A DNA stretch of 64,000 nt, from positions 1 to 64,000 of the forward strand of contig CAWJCM010000007.1 in the NCBI GenBank assembly GCA_963841405.1, written 5' to 3'. Position 1 is the stretch's first letter, and each line of letters starts with the position of its first letter. This document shows positions 32,259 to 39,332 of this stretch, piece by piece. The DNA comes from DATBLE01 sp963841405. GTDB taxonomy: Bacteria > Actinomycetota > Thermoleophilia > Gaiellales > Gaiellaceae. The notes below the pieces were generated by a model. The model worked only from the letters and a program-made list of their open reading frames with translations. It searched no databases and had not been told where the DNA came from. Both the position numbers and the translations under genes were made by a program.

Positions 32259-33553
32259 GTCCACCCCAGCTCCGCGACGCCGCGGTCGGAGACGACCGGG
32301 AGCGCCGAGGCGGCGCTGCGTGTCTCGTCGAGGCCGTCGATCTCGGTCAAAGCTTCGTCCAGCCGCCCTGCCGGGGTCTCGTGCGTGACGACGTGCAGCG
32401 TGGCGCTCTCTTCTCCCTGCTGCTGGACGAGACGCGCGACCGAGATTCCGTGTGACGCGAGGCTCGACGCGACGAGCGCGAGCACCCCCGGACGATCGGC
32501 GACCTCCACACGAATGTAGAACGGCGAGGCGACGTCGCCCGCGGGTAGGCGCTCGAGGGTTCGCCAGCAGGCGTCGTTCTGCAGGAAGCCGGTGCCGCTC
32601 GTGCCGACGATCGTGACCATGTCCGCGACCACGGCGGACGCCGTCTCGATCCCGCCGGCGCCCGGACCTTCCAGGGTGATCTCGCGGATCGCGTCGCCCT
32701 GGAGCATGACCGCGTTGAACGCGCCCTCGATGGCGGCGAGGGGGTGGCTGCGGTCGACCAGCGCAGGCCCGACGCGGACGTCCCAGCGCCCGTCGACCAG
32801 CGTCGCCGCCCCGACCAGCCGCACGACCATCCCCATCTCGCGGGCCGCGACGACGTCCTCCGGAGCCACCCGCTCGAGACCGACGTACGTGACGTCGTCG
32901 AAGGTCACACGCGAACCGAACGCGACCGTCGCCAGGATCGCCATCTTCGCCGCTGCGTCCTTGCCCGACACGTCCTCGCTCGCATCGGCCTCCGCGAAGC
33001 CAAGCCGCTGCGCTTCGGCAAGTGCGTCCCGGTATGACGCGCCACGCTCCATCTCCGTGAGGACGAAGTTGGTCGTCCCGTTCACGATCCCGAGCACGCG
33101 GTGGACGTTCGAGACGACGAGCGCCTCGCGCAGCACCTTGACGACCGGGATCGCGGCGCAGACGGAGGCCTCGAAGCGCAGTTGCACGCCGCGGTCGGCC
33201 GCCGCCGCGAACAGGTCCGCGCCCCGCGCTGCGACGAGCTGCTTGTTGGCGGTGACGACCGACTTGCCGGCTCGCAGGAGCTCGAGCACGTGGTCGCCGG
33301 CGGGATCGAGGCCGCCCATCACCTCGGCGACGACCGCGATCCCGGGATCGTCGCGGATCGCGGCGAAGTCGGTGGTGACCTCGACGTCCGTCGCCCGCTC
33401 CTTCGCCGGGTCGCGGACGAGCGCGCGCACGACCCGCAGCCGGTGGCCGGTCGCGCGCTCGATGTCGGCGGCCTGGTCGCGGAGCAGCCGGTCGACGGCG
33501 GAGCCGACCGTCCCGTAGCCGAGCAGGGCAACCGGAACGTCGATCGACGCCAC
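32255..33553 (-). CDS. hom: Homoserine dehydrogenase with C-terminal ACT domain
   Basis: A 432-residue NAD(P)-dependent enzyme reducing aspartate semialdehyde to homoserine. The N-terminal fold is PVALLGYGTVGSAVDRLL; GIVNGTTNFVLTEM and SEDVSGKDAAAKMAILA are catalytic-domain signatures with the key Lys. Residues about 350-415 form an ACT domain (IRVEVADRPGVLALVASSL), implying feedback control, usually by threonine. GTG 33553 is 6 bases behind TAGCGT. No aspartokinase gene is nearby. Confidence 0.94.
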   Translation of the reverse strand: MASIDVPVALLGYGTVGSAVDRLLRDQAADIERATGHRLRVVRALVRDPAKERATDVEVTTDFAAIRDDPGIAVVAEVMGGLDPAGDHVLELLRAGKSVVTANKQLVAARGADLFAAAADRGVQLRFEASVCAAIPVVKVLREALVVSNVHRVLGIVNGTTNFVLTEMERGASYRDALAEAQRLGFAEADASEDVSGKDAAAKMAILATVAFGSRVTFDDVTYVGLERVAPEDVVAAREMGMVVRLVGAATLVDGRWDVRVGPALVDRSHPLAAIEGAFNAVMLQGDAIREITLEGPGAGGIETASAVVADMVTIVGTSGTGFLQNDACWRTLERLPAGDVASPFYIRVEVADRPGVLALVASSLASHGISVARLVQQQGEESATLHVVTHETPAGRLDEALTEIDGLDETRSAASALPVVSDRGVAELGWT

Positions 33554-33559
33554 GCACCG

Positions 33560-33565
33560 ACGCTA
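33560..33565 (-). promoter_or_regulatory. Putative leaderless -10 element of the threonine operon (TAGCGT)
   Basis: TAGCGT on the minus strand, 6 bases before the GTG start of hom at 33553. Confidence 0.5.
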
Positions 33566-33692
33566 TCGAAGTCGTATGACGCGCGTCCGCTTCGCCGCCG
33601 GCGTCGCAGCACCTCGCACGCGTCGAGGGTAGACCGTCCAACGCCGCCGCTAGAGACCGGGTATCCGCGTCACCGTCTCCGCCCGGTCCAGA

Positions 33693-33728
33693 CCCCCACC
33701 CCGGGTGGGGGAAAGAACCCCTTTCCCC
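33693..33728. promoter_or_regulatory. Overlapping hairpins in the hom/dinB divergent gap
   Basis: CCCCCACCC (33693-33701) pairs with GGGTGGGGG (33703-33711). GGGGAAA (33708-33714) pairs with TTTCCCC (33722-33728). The two structures share the G-run at 33708-33711 and cannot form together. The 245-base divergent gap shows otherwise only the two promoters. Confidence 0.4.
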
Positions 33729-33785
33729 TGCGGCGATCGTGCCACGGATCCACGCGCGGCCGTGTGTCGGCTCCGTGCCAATTTC

Positions 33786-33791
33786 TACTCT
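33786..33791 (+). promoter_or_regulatory. Putative leaderless -10 element of dinB (TACTCT)
   Basis: TACTCT, then 7 bases, then GTG 33799. This spacing argues for the 33799 start over upstream in-frame codons. Confidence 0.4.
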
Positions 33792-33798
33792 TGTGGCG

Positions 33799-34851
33799 GT
33801 GATCGTCGCGCACCTCGACCTCGATGCCTTCTTCGCCGCCGTCGAGCAGCTCGAGGATCCGTCCCTGCGCCGCCGGCCGCTCGTGGTCGGGGGCGACCCG
33901 AAGGGCCGCGGCGTGGTTGCGACCGCGAACTACGTCGCCCGCAGGCACGGCATCCACTCGGCGATGAGCTGTGCCGAGGCGCTGCGCCGCTGTCCGGACG
34001 CCGTCTTCGTGCGCCCGCGGCACAGCCTCTACCGCGAGTACTCTCGAGCGGTCTGGGGCACGGTACGCGACGTCGTGCCGACGGTCGAGCAGACCGGGAT
34101 CGACGAGGGCTACCTCGACCTCGGCGAGATCGCGCCCGGTTTCCTCGCCGCTCGCAAGCTCGCCGAGGCGGTGCAGTCGGCCGTCCGCGGTGCGACCTCG
34201 CTCACCTGCTCGCTCGGCGTCGCCTCCTGCAAGGTGGTCGCGAAGGTCGCCTCCGACCGGCGCAAGCCCGGTGGGCTCACGGTCGTCCGCCCCGGCCGCG
34301 AGGCTGCGTTCCTGGCAGCCTTCGACGTTCGACTCCTGCCCGGCGTCGGCCCCCGGGCGGAAGAGCGGCTGCGGGCCGACGGCCTGACCACGATCGGCGA
34401 CCTGGCTGATCTCGACGGCGACGCGCTCCGGCGGCTGCTCCCCGGGAAGACGGGGACCATGCTCCGCGATCGCGCCCGGGGGATCGACGAACGGGGGCTC
34501 GAGACCCAGGTCGAGCGCGTGTCGATCTCCACGGAGGAGACGTTCGAGCGCGACATCGACGACCGGGCGCAGCTGCACGCCGAGCTTCGCCGCATGGCCG
34601 GCCGGCTCGGCGAGCACCTCGTCCGAACCGGTCAGGCCGGGCGAACGATCACGACGAAGGTGCGCTATCCCGACTTCGCGATCCGCAGCCGATCGTCGAC
34701 GGTCGCGGCGGGCCTCGACGACGGCGCGGCGATCGGTGACATCGCCTGCGCGCTCCTCGACCGCGCCCTCGCCGATCGCCCCGGCCCGCTACGGCTCGTC
34801 GGCGTCGGCGTCTCGAACCTGGAGCCGTTCCGGCAGCTCGCGCTCCACTAG
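33799..34851 (+). CDS. dinB: DNA polymerase IV (Y-family)
   Basis: A protein of about 350 residues, a translesion DNA polymerase. Palm-domain acidic residues are in HLDLDAFFAAVE and in QTGIDEGYLDLGE; RRPLVVGGDPKGRGVVATANYVARRHGIHSAM is the fingers region, SCKVVAKVASDRRKPGG the palm, and LLPGVGPRAEERLRADGLTTIGDLA a helix-hairpin-helix. The little-finger domain follows. GTG 33799 was chosen for its leaderless promoter and the MIxHxDxDAF-like start; frames open to 33739. No C-terminal beta-clamp motif is clear. It overlaps the convergent dehydrogenase by 4 bases. Confidence 0.92.
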   Translation: MIVAHLDLDAFFAAVEQLEDPSLRRRPLVVGGDPKGRGVVATANYVARRHGIHSAMSCAEALRRCPDAVFVRPRHSLYREYSRAVWGTVRDVVPTVEQTGIDEGYLDLGEIAPGFLAARKLAEAVQSAVRGATSLTCSLGVASCKVVAKVASDRRKPGGLTVVRPGREAAFLAAFDVRLLPGVGPRAEERLRADGLTTIGDLADLDGDALRRLLPGKTGTMLRDRARGIDERGLETQVERVSISTEETFERDIDDRAQLHAELRRMAGRLGEHLVRTGQAGRTITTKVRYPDFAIRSRSSTVAAGLDDGAAIGDIACALLDRALADRPGPLRLVGVGVSNLEPFRQLALH

Positions 34852-35654
34852 GCGCGTCGGCGGAGCTGTCGCAGCACGTCGCGCAGATCGGACACCGCCT
34901 CCTCGGGCACGACCCGGCCGAGCGGCGTCCCCGCGATCTCCGCCCACACCTCCGCCATCGCCTCGAACAGGGCGGGGTCGAGCCCGGCGGCGGCCTGGGA
35001 GGCGCTGATCTCGTGCATCTCCCCGACGTAGCGGCCCGCCTTCGCGGCCGAGCGGGCGATGCTCGGGCCTGCGCCCTCTGCAAGCGCGCCGAGATCGGAC
35101 AGGACGTGCTCGACCACGCCGTAGTGGTCGGCTGCGCGGAGCGACTGTGCGAGCAGCGCGATCGAGCCCTTGTACACCGACGCGGTGCTCATCTTCACGG
35201 CCGAGGCGGCGCCGGCCTCGTTGCCGACCACGATCACCTCCACGCCGTCGAACGGCAGCGCCGCCACTTCCGGCGCACGGGGGCCGGAGAGGTAGATCCT
35301 GGTCGTGCCGGCCTGCCACGGCGGCGGCCCCGAGATCGAGCCGTCGACCTCGGCGGAGATCCGCCGCGCCGTCGCCGGCGACACCGCGTTCAGGTCGGCC
35401 AACAGCGGTGCCCCGGCGAGCTCCGAGGCGACCGTCACGGCCTGAGCCGGCGGGACGATCGAGAGCACGACGTCTGCCGCCTCGACGACCTCGTCGAGCG
35501 AAGGCAGGAGCTCGTGCCGGGCGTGCCGGGCGAGGCGCGCAGTCCGTTCGCTCCGCCCGGCGATCGTCGTGACCACCCGGGCGCCGCCCCGCTGCAGAGC
35601 ATCGCCGACGGCACTGCCCATCGTGCCCGGGCTGACGATCCCGACCGTGACCAT
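34848..35654 (-). CDS. NAD(P)-dependent 6-phosphogluconate/3-hydroxyisobutyrate dehydrogenase-like protein (DUF1932-type)
   Basis: A 268-residue protein with a beta-hydroxyacid dehydrogenase nucleotide fold (VGIVSPGTMGSAVGDAL; VVLSIVPPAQAV) and a C-terminal helical domain of DUF1932 type (SAVKMSTASVYKGSIALLAQSL). The catalytic lysine region VKMSTAS is present. The substrate is unknown. Start ATG 35654 is 7 bases behind TAGACT. Its 3' end overlaps dinB on the other strand. Confidence 0.78.
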   Translation of the reverse strand: MVTVGIVSPGTMGSAVGDALQRGGARVVTTIAGRSERTARLARHARHELLPSLDEVVEAADVVLSIVPPAQAVTVASELAGAPLLADLNAVSPATARRISAEVDGSISGPPPWQAGTTRIYLSGPRAPEVAALPFDGVEVIVVGNEAGAASAVKMSTASVYKGSIALLAQSLRAADHYGVVEHVLSDLGALAEGAGPSIARSAAKAGRYVGEMHEISASQAAAGLDPALFEAMAEVWAEIAGTPLGRVVPEEAVSDLRDVLRQLRRRA

Positions 35655-35661
35655 CGGCCCG

Positions 35662-35667
35662 AGTCTA
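35662..35667 (-). promoter_or_regulatory. Putative leaderless -10 element (TAGACT)
   Basis: TAGACT on the minus strand, 7 bases before ATG 35654. It overlaps the stop of the HTH regulator gene (35665). Confidence 0.4.
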
Positions 35668-36321
35668 GGACCTGGCGAGCCTGGCGATGCAGAGATCGGG
35701 CCTGACGAAGACGTCGAGACCTTCGACTTCGAGGTTGCTGCCGAGCTCCTCCAGCGCCCCGGTCATCAGGCCCAGGTGAACGCCGCAAACGATTTCGGGG
35801 TTGGTCTCGGCGAGGTCGTGGAACGGGCAGCGGCGCATGTGGATCTCTGTTCCCTTCGCCGTCGCCGCGAACCCCTCCCCGTCAAGCAGGCGGGCGACCT
35901 CGTCCACCGCCTCCTCCTCGCCGACGGGCCGAAGCGGCGAAGGCCGCCGGACGAGGAAACGCCCCCAGAGCCGCCCGGCTTCCTCGGCCCGCCCTTCGCC
36001 GTCGGACAGGGCGGCGACCGCGCCGGTGAGGATCGTCGCCAGCAACCGGTGTTCGTCTCCTCCGGAGACTGCGTCCGCCGCCGCCCTGAGCCGGTACAGG
36101 ATGCGCGGCCTGCCGGCCCTGCCCTCGGCCGCCGGCGAGGCGTCGATCAACCCGGCTCCGTCGAGGACGCCCAGGTGCCAGCGGACGGTGTTCTGGTGGA
36201 GACCGAGCCGGCGGGCGAGGTCGCGGACGTCCAGGCCGCCCGGCGCGCCGCCCAGCTCCTCGACGATGGCTGCACGGCGCTCGTCGGCGAGAGCGCGACG
36301 GACGGCCAGTGGTTCGCTCAT
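35665..36321 (-). CDS. HTH transcriptional regulator with cysteine motif (SufR-like)
   Basis: A 218-residue regulator. Residues 5-80 are a winged HTH of ArsR/SufR type (LDVRDLARRLGLHQNTVRWHLGVLDGAGLI, wing GRPRILYRL). The C-terminal half has Cys165 (RRCPFHDL), Cys179 (PEIVCGVHLG) and Cys211 (DLCIARL), the spacing seen in regulators binding an iron-sulfur cluster such as SufR. It is divergent from a copper protein gene; a perfect 14-bp palindrome covers its start codon, suggesting autoregulation. Cluster binding and the signal (NO, O2 or iron) are inferred. Confidence 0.78.
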   Translation of the reverse strand: MSEPLAVRRALADERRAAIVEELGGAPGGLDVRDLARRLGLHQNTVRWHLGVLDGAGLIDASPAAEGRAGRPRILYRLRAAADAVSGGDEHRLLATILTGAVAALSDGEGRAEEAGRLWGRFLVRRPSPLRPVGEEEAVDEVARLLDGEGFAATAKGTEIHMRRCPFHDLAETNPEIVCGVHLGLMTGALEELGSNLEVEGLDVFVRPDLCIARLARS

Positions 36322-36332
36322 TTGTACAAATG
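36319..36332. promoter_or_regulatory. Perfect 14-bp palindrome, candidate operator of the HTH regulator
   Basis: CATTTGTACAAATG includes the regulator's start codon and lies between its -10 element and the coding region. Binding here would block the regulator's own transcription, and the copper protein gene starts 95 bases away on the other side. Confidence 0.5.
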
Positions 36333-36335
36333 ATA
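36330..36335 (-). promoter_or_regulatory. Putative leaderless -10 element of the HTH regulator (TATCAT)
   Basis: TATCAT on the minus strand, 8 bases before ATG 36321, overlapping the 14-bp palindrome. Confidence 0.4.
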
Positions 36336-36426
36336 TCGGTGAAACCCACAAACGATCCGTGAATCTGCTGATTGATGCCTGTCGAGTTTTTACTAGCTTC
36401 ATCGTGAAAACAACGCTGGAGGATCG

Positions 36427-37596
36427 ATGGCATCCCATACATCCAGCCAGCTGCCGGCGTACCGGACGAGTGCCGAGAGGGATCGCGGCGCGCTGATCAA
36501 GGTGGTCGCCCTCATGCTCGGCGTCGCCCTGCCCGCCGCGCTCGCCATTGCTCTCTGGGCCGCGGTCTCGGCGCAGAAGGCGAGAGACGACGTGCACAAG
36601 GCGACAACGGCGCCGACCGCGACGACGGTGGAGTCGATGCCGGGCATGACCCACGACCAGGCAAGCACGAGTGCGGCCGCGTCATCGAGTTACTCCGGCC
36701 TCGCGCCCGACAACGCCGACGCACTGGCGGCCGCGCACAGGCCCTTCCCTGCCGCGCTGCAGCCGGCGCCCGCCGGCACCGTGACCGTTCACCTCACGCT
36801 CCGGGACGTCGTCCACGAGGTCGCGCCCGGGATCAAGTACAACGCCTGGGCCTTCTCCGGCGGCGCGCCCGGGCCGGTCATCCACGTCCGCCAGGGACAG
36901 ACCGTGAAAATGACGCTGACGAACGGCGGCGCGATCCCGCACTCGATCGACTTCCACGCGGCCCGGATCGCCCCGAACCTGGCGTTCAAGGACGTCAGTC
37001 CCGGCGACTCGTTCTCGTTCAGCTTCGTCGCGAACGACCCCGGCGTCTTCATGTACCACTGCGGCACGAAGCCGGTGCTCGCGCACATCGCGAACGGCAT
37101 GTACGGCGCGATCGTGGTCGACCCGAAGACGCCGCTCCCCCACGCCGACCGCGAGTACGTGCTCGTCGCCAGCGAGTGGTACCTGAACGCCCCCGGGTTG
37201 AGCACAGCGGCCTCCTTCGACATGGCAAAGGCGCACCTGCGCGCGCCCGACTGGGTGACCTGGAACGGCTACGCGGGTCAGTACGTGGCGCACCCGCTGA
37301 CCGCCGATCCGGGCGAGACCGTCCGCTTCTGGGTGGTGGCGGCGGGACCGAGCTTCGACACCGACTTCCACGTGGTCGGCACGTTGCTCGACCGGGCCTG
37401 GATAGACGGCGACCTGACGCAGCACCTGACGAACATCCAGACCGCGTCGGTTCCGGCCGGCGGCGGCGGCGTCTTCGACGTGAGGATCGACAGGCCCGGC
37501 CTGTACCCATTCGTCTCCCACTCGTTCGCCAGCGTGGATATGGGCCAGGTCGGCCTGCTCAAGGTCGGCAACGTGGCCGGAACGATGAGCCACTGA
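36427..37596 (+). CDS. Two-domain multicopper oxidase / copper nitrite reductase (NirK)-like protein
   Basis: A 389-residue protein anchored by one N-terminal membrane helix (about 23-49), followed by a low-complexity linker with MPGMTH and two cupredoxin domains. NirK copper residues are all recognisable: His172, Asp175 and His177 (PHSIDFH), His211-Cys212, His220 and Met225 (type 1 site), His315 in DTDFHVVG and His365 in VSHSF for the type 2 site. It could reduce nitrite to NO or oxidise metals or phenols. GGAGGATCG precedes the ATG. The adjacent cysteine-bearing regulator fits NO-linked control, by inference. Confidence 0.82.
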   Translation: MASHTSSQLPAYRTSAERDRGALIKVVALMLGVALPAALAIALWAAVSAQKARDDVHKATTAPTATTVESMPGMTHDQASTSAAASSSYSGLAPDNADALAAAHRPFPAALQPAPAGTVTVHLTLRDVVHEVAPGIKYNAWAFSGGAPGPVIHVRQGQTVKMTLTNGGAIPHSIDFHAARIAPNLAFKDVSPGDSFSFSFVANDPGVFMYHCGTKPVLAHIANGMYGAIVVDPKTPLPHADREYVLVASEWYLNAPGLSTAASFDMAKAHLRAPDWVTWNGYAGQYVAHPLTADPGETVRFWVVAAGPSFDTDFHVVGTLLDRAWIDGDLTQHLTNIQTASVPAGGGGVFDVRIDRPGLYPFVSHSFASVDMGQVGLLKVGNVAGTMSH

Positions 37597-37617
37597 GAGC
37601 ACGCCGAGAGTCGGAGC

Positions 37618-37623
37618 TACGGT
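37618..37623 (+). promoter_or_regulatory. Putative leaderless -10 element (TACGGT)
   Basis: TACGGT, then 6 bases, then GTG 37630 of the DUF4232 gene. Confidence 0.4.
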
Positions 37624-37629
37624 GCGGTC

Positions 37630-38160
37630 GTGACGCGGCCGCACTGGTCTCTCGCCGTCGCCATGCTCTCGGCGCTCGCCTTCGCGGGCGGCGGCTCGGG
37701 CTCATCGGCGTCGATCCCCGCGTGCACCGGCTCGCAGCTCGCCGGGACGTTCGCGGTGATCCCCGGCAGCGCGGGCGCGGGGAACATCGTCTACGCGCTC
37801 CGGGTCCGGCTGCGCTCCGGGCCGACCTGCTTCGTCTCCGGGCTCCCCCGTCTCCAGCTGCTCGACCGCCTCCGGCGGCCGCTGCCGACCAGGCTCACGC
37901 CCGCTTTCCGCCCGGGGCTGACGGCCGTGCGCGTCATCCTCTCGCCTGGCCACGGGACGAAGGCGACCGCCCGTTTCTCGCCTGACATCCCCGGGCCGGG
38001 CGAGCCCCAGACCACCGGCCCGTGTGAACGGCGCTCGTACTCCGTACGTGTGATGCCGCCGCCCGGCAGCGGCACGTTCGTCGCCCCGGTCCGGCCGCCG
38101 GCTCCCGTCTGCGAGCAAGGTCGTCTGTCGGTCAGCGCGATGTCACCTTCGACCGCGTAA
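37630..38160 (+). CDS. DUF4232 domain-containing exported protein
   Basis: A 176-residue protein with an N-terminal hydrophobic signal segment (WSLAVAMLSALAFAGGGSG). The mature part starts IPACTGSQLAGTF and contains GAGNIVYALRVRL, CFVSGLPRLQLLDRLRRPLPT and a C-terminal PVCEQGRLSVSAM, matching the actinobacterial DUF4232 family with its two disulfide-type cysteine pairs. Function is unknown, probably outside the membrane. GTG 37630 is 6 bases behind TACGGT. The 3' end overlaps the convergent CoxS-like gene by 18 bases. Confidence 0.72.
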   Translation: MTRPHWSLAVAMLSALAFAGGGSGSSASIPACTGSQLAGTFAVIPGSAGAGNIVYALRVRLRSGPTCFVSGLPRLQLLDRLRRPLPTRLTPAFRPGLTAVRVILSPGHGTKATARFSPDIPGPGEPQTTGPCERRSYSVRVMPPPGSGTFVAPVRPPAPVCEQGRLSVSAMSPSTA

Positions 38161-38616
38161 CGACGCAGCCGCAGCCAGGATCGAGTCGACGATCGGTGCG
38201 TAGCCGGTGCAGCGGCAGAGGTGGCCTGCCAGCTCGGCCCGGACCTCCTCCTCGGTCGGCTCCGGGTTCTGCTCCAGGAAGAACGCCGCCGTCATCAGGA
38301 TCCCCGGCGTGCAGAAGCCACACTGCAGGCCGAAGTGCTCGTGGAACGCCCGCTGGAGCGGATGCAGCGTCGCGCCGTCTGCGAGCGACTCGACCGTGCG
38401 GACGTCGTGGCCGTCCGCCTGGACGGCAAGGGTCAGGCACGAGCGCGCCGGTCGCCCGTCCACCAGCACGGTGCACGCGCCGCAGACGCCGTGCTCGCAG
38501 CCCACGTGGGTGCCGTAGAGGGACAACCCGTGGCGGAGGAAGTCCGAGAGCAGCAGGCGCGGCTCGACGCGCCGCTCGTGCCGCACGCCGTTCACGGTGA
38601 CTGCGACCTCGATCAC
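38143..38616 (-). CDS. (2Fe-2S)-binding subunit, CoxS/xanthine dehydrogenase family
   Basis: A 157-residue small subunit of a molybdenum hydroxylase. The plant-type [2Fe-2S] motif is GCEHGVCGACTV plus a downstream Cys, and the second cluster motif is QCGFCTPGILM with HLCRCTGYAPIV. It passes electrons from the molybdenum centre to the FAD subunit. GTG 38616 overlaps the CoxM-like stop as GTGA. It is last in the hyuA-hyuB-coxL-coxM-coxS operon. Confidence 0.92.
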   Translation of the reverse strand: MIEVAVTVNGVRHERRVEPRLLLSDFLRHGLSLYGTHVGCEHGVCGACTVLVDGRPARSCLTLAVQADGHDVRTVESLADGATLHPLQRAFHEHFGLQCGFCTPGILMTAAFFLEQNPEPTEEEVRAELAGHLCRCTGYAPIVDSILAAAASLRGRR

Positions 38617-39332
38617 GCGGCCGCCGCCTGCTCGACGAGCGCCCGTGCAACGTCGCGCTTGTAGCCGGCCGGCGCGAAGAGGTCGCCGACGGGATCGAGC
38701 GCGCCGCCGCCCCAGAGAACAGGCGTCGCCCCGACGCCGCCGAGGGCGATCCGGTCGCCGGCGCGGGCGACGCAGACGACGGCGAAGTCGCCGTGGCGGT
38801 GGGCATGCTCGAGGAACGCGGTCGGCCCCGTCGGCACCGGGAAGCGGACGTCGACGAGCACCTCGTCCGGTTCGAGCGCAGTCGTGAAGACGGAGACGAA
38901 GAACTCCTCCGCTGAGATCGCACGCCGGTTGGTCACGAGCTCGGCGCCTAGCGCCAGCGCGCAGACCGGCAGCTCGGCGGTCGGGTCGGCATGGACGAGC
39001 GAACCGCCCACCGTGCCCCGGCAGCGGGTCGCCGTGTGGCCGACGTAGGCCAGCGCTTCGCGCAGCAGCGGGAAGGCGTCGGGCGAGTGCTGGAGGTCCC
39101 ACTGCCGCGTCATCGCGCCGACCACCAGCGCGCCGTCCTCGACCCTGATCCCCGTCAGCTCGTCGATGGCGCCGAGGTCGACGAGGGCGGCCGGCCGCGC
39201 GAGCCGGAAGTTGAGCATCGGCACCAGGCTCTGCCCGCCGGCGAGCGGCTTGGCCTCCTCGTGCTCGGCCAGCAGCGCCACCGCCTCGTCGATCGAGGCG
39301 GGCCGGAAATAGCCGAACGGCGCAGGCTTCAC
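38613..39332 (-). CDS. FAD-binding subunit, CoxM/xanthine dehydrogenase family
   Basis: A 239-residue medium subunit of a molybdenum hydroxylase. The FAD-binding PCMH-type segment is PLAGGQSLVPMLNFRLARP, with TRCRGTVGGSLVHADPTAELP as the second FAD contact. It lacks part of the usual C-terminal domain (typical length about 280). GTG 39332 overlaps the large-subunit stop as GTGA; longer upstream frames are shadow. Confidence 0.9.
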   Translation of the reverse strand: MKPAPFGYFRPASIDEAVALLAEHEEAKPLAGGQSLVPMLNFRLARPAALVDLGAIDELTGIRVEDGALVVGAMTRQWDLQHSPDAFPLLREALAYVGHTATRCRGTVGGSLVHADPTAELPVCALALGAELVTNRRAISAEEFFVSVFTTALEPDEVLVDVRFPVPTGPTAFLEHAHRHGDFAVVCVARAGDRIALGGVGATPVLWGGGALDPVGDLFAPAGYKRDVARALVEQAAAA

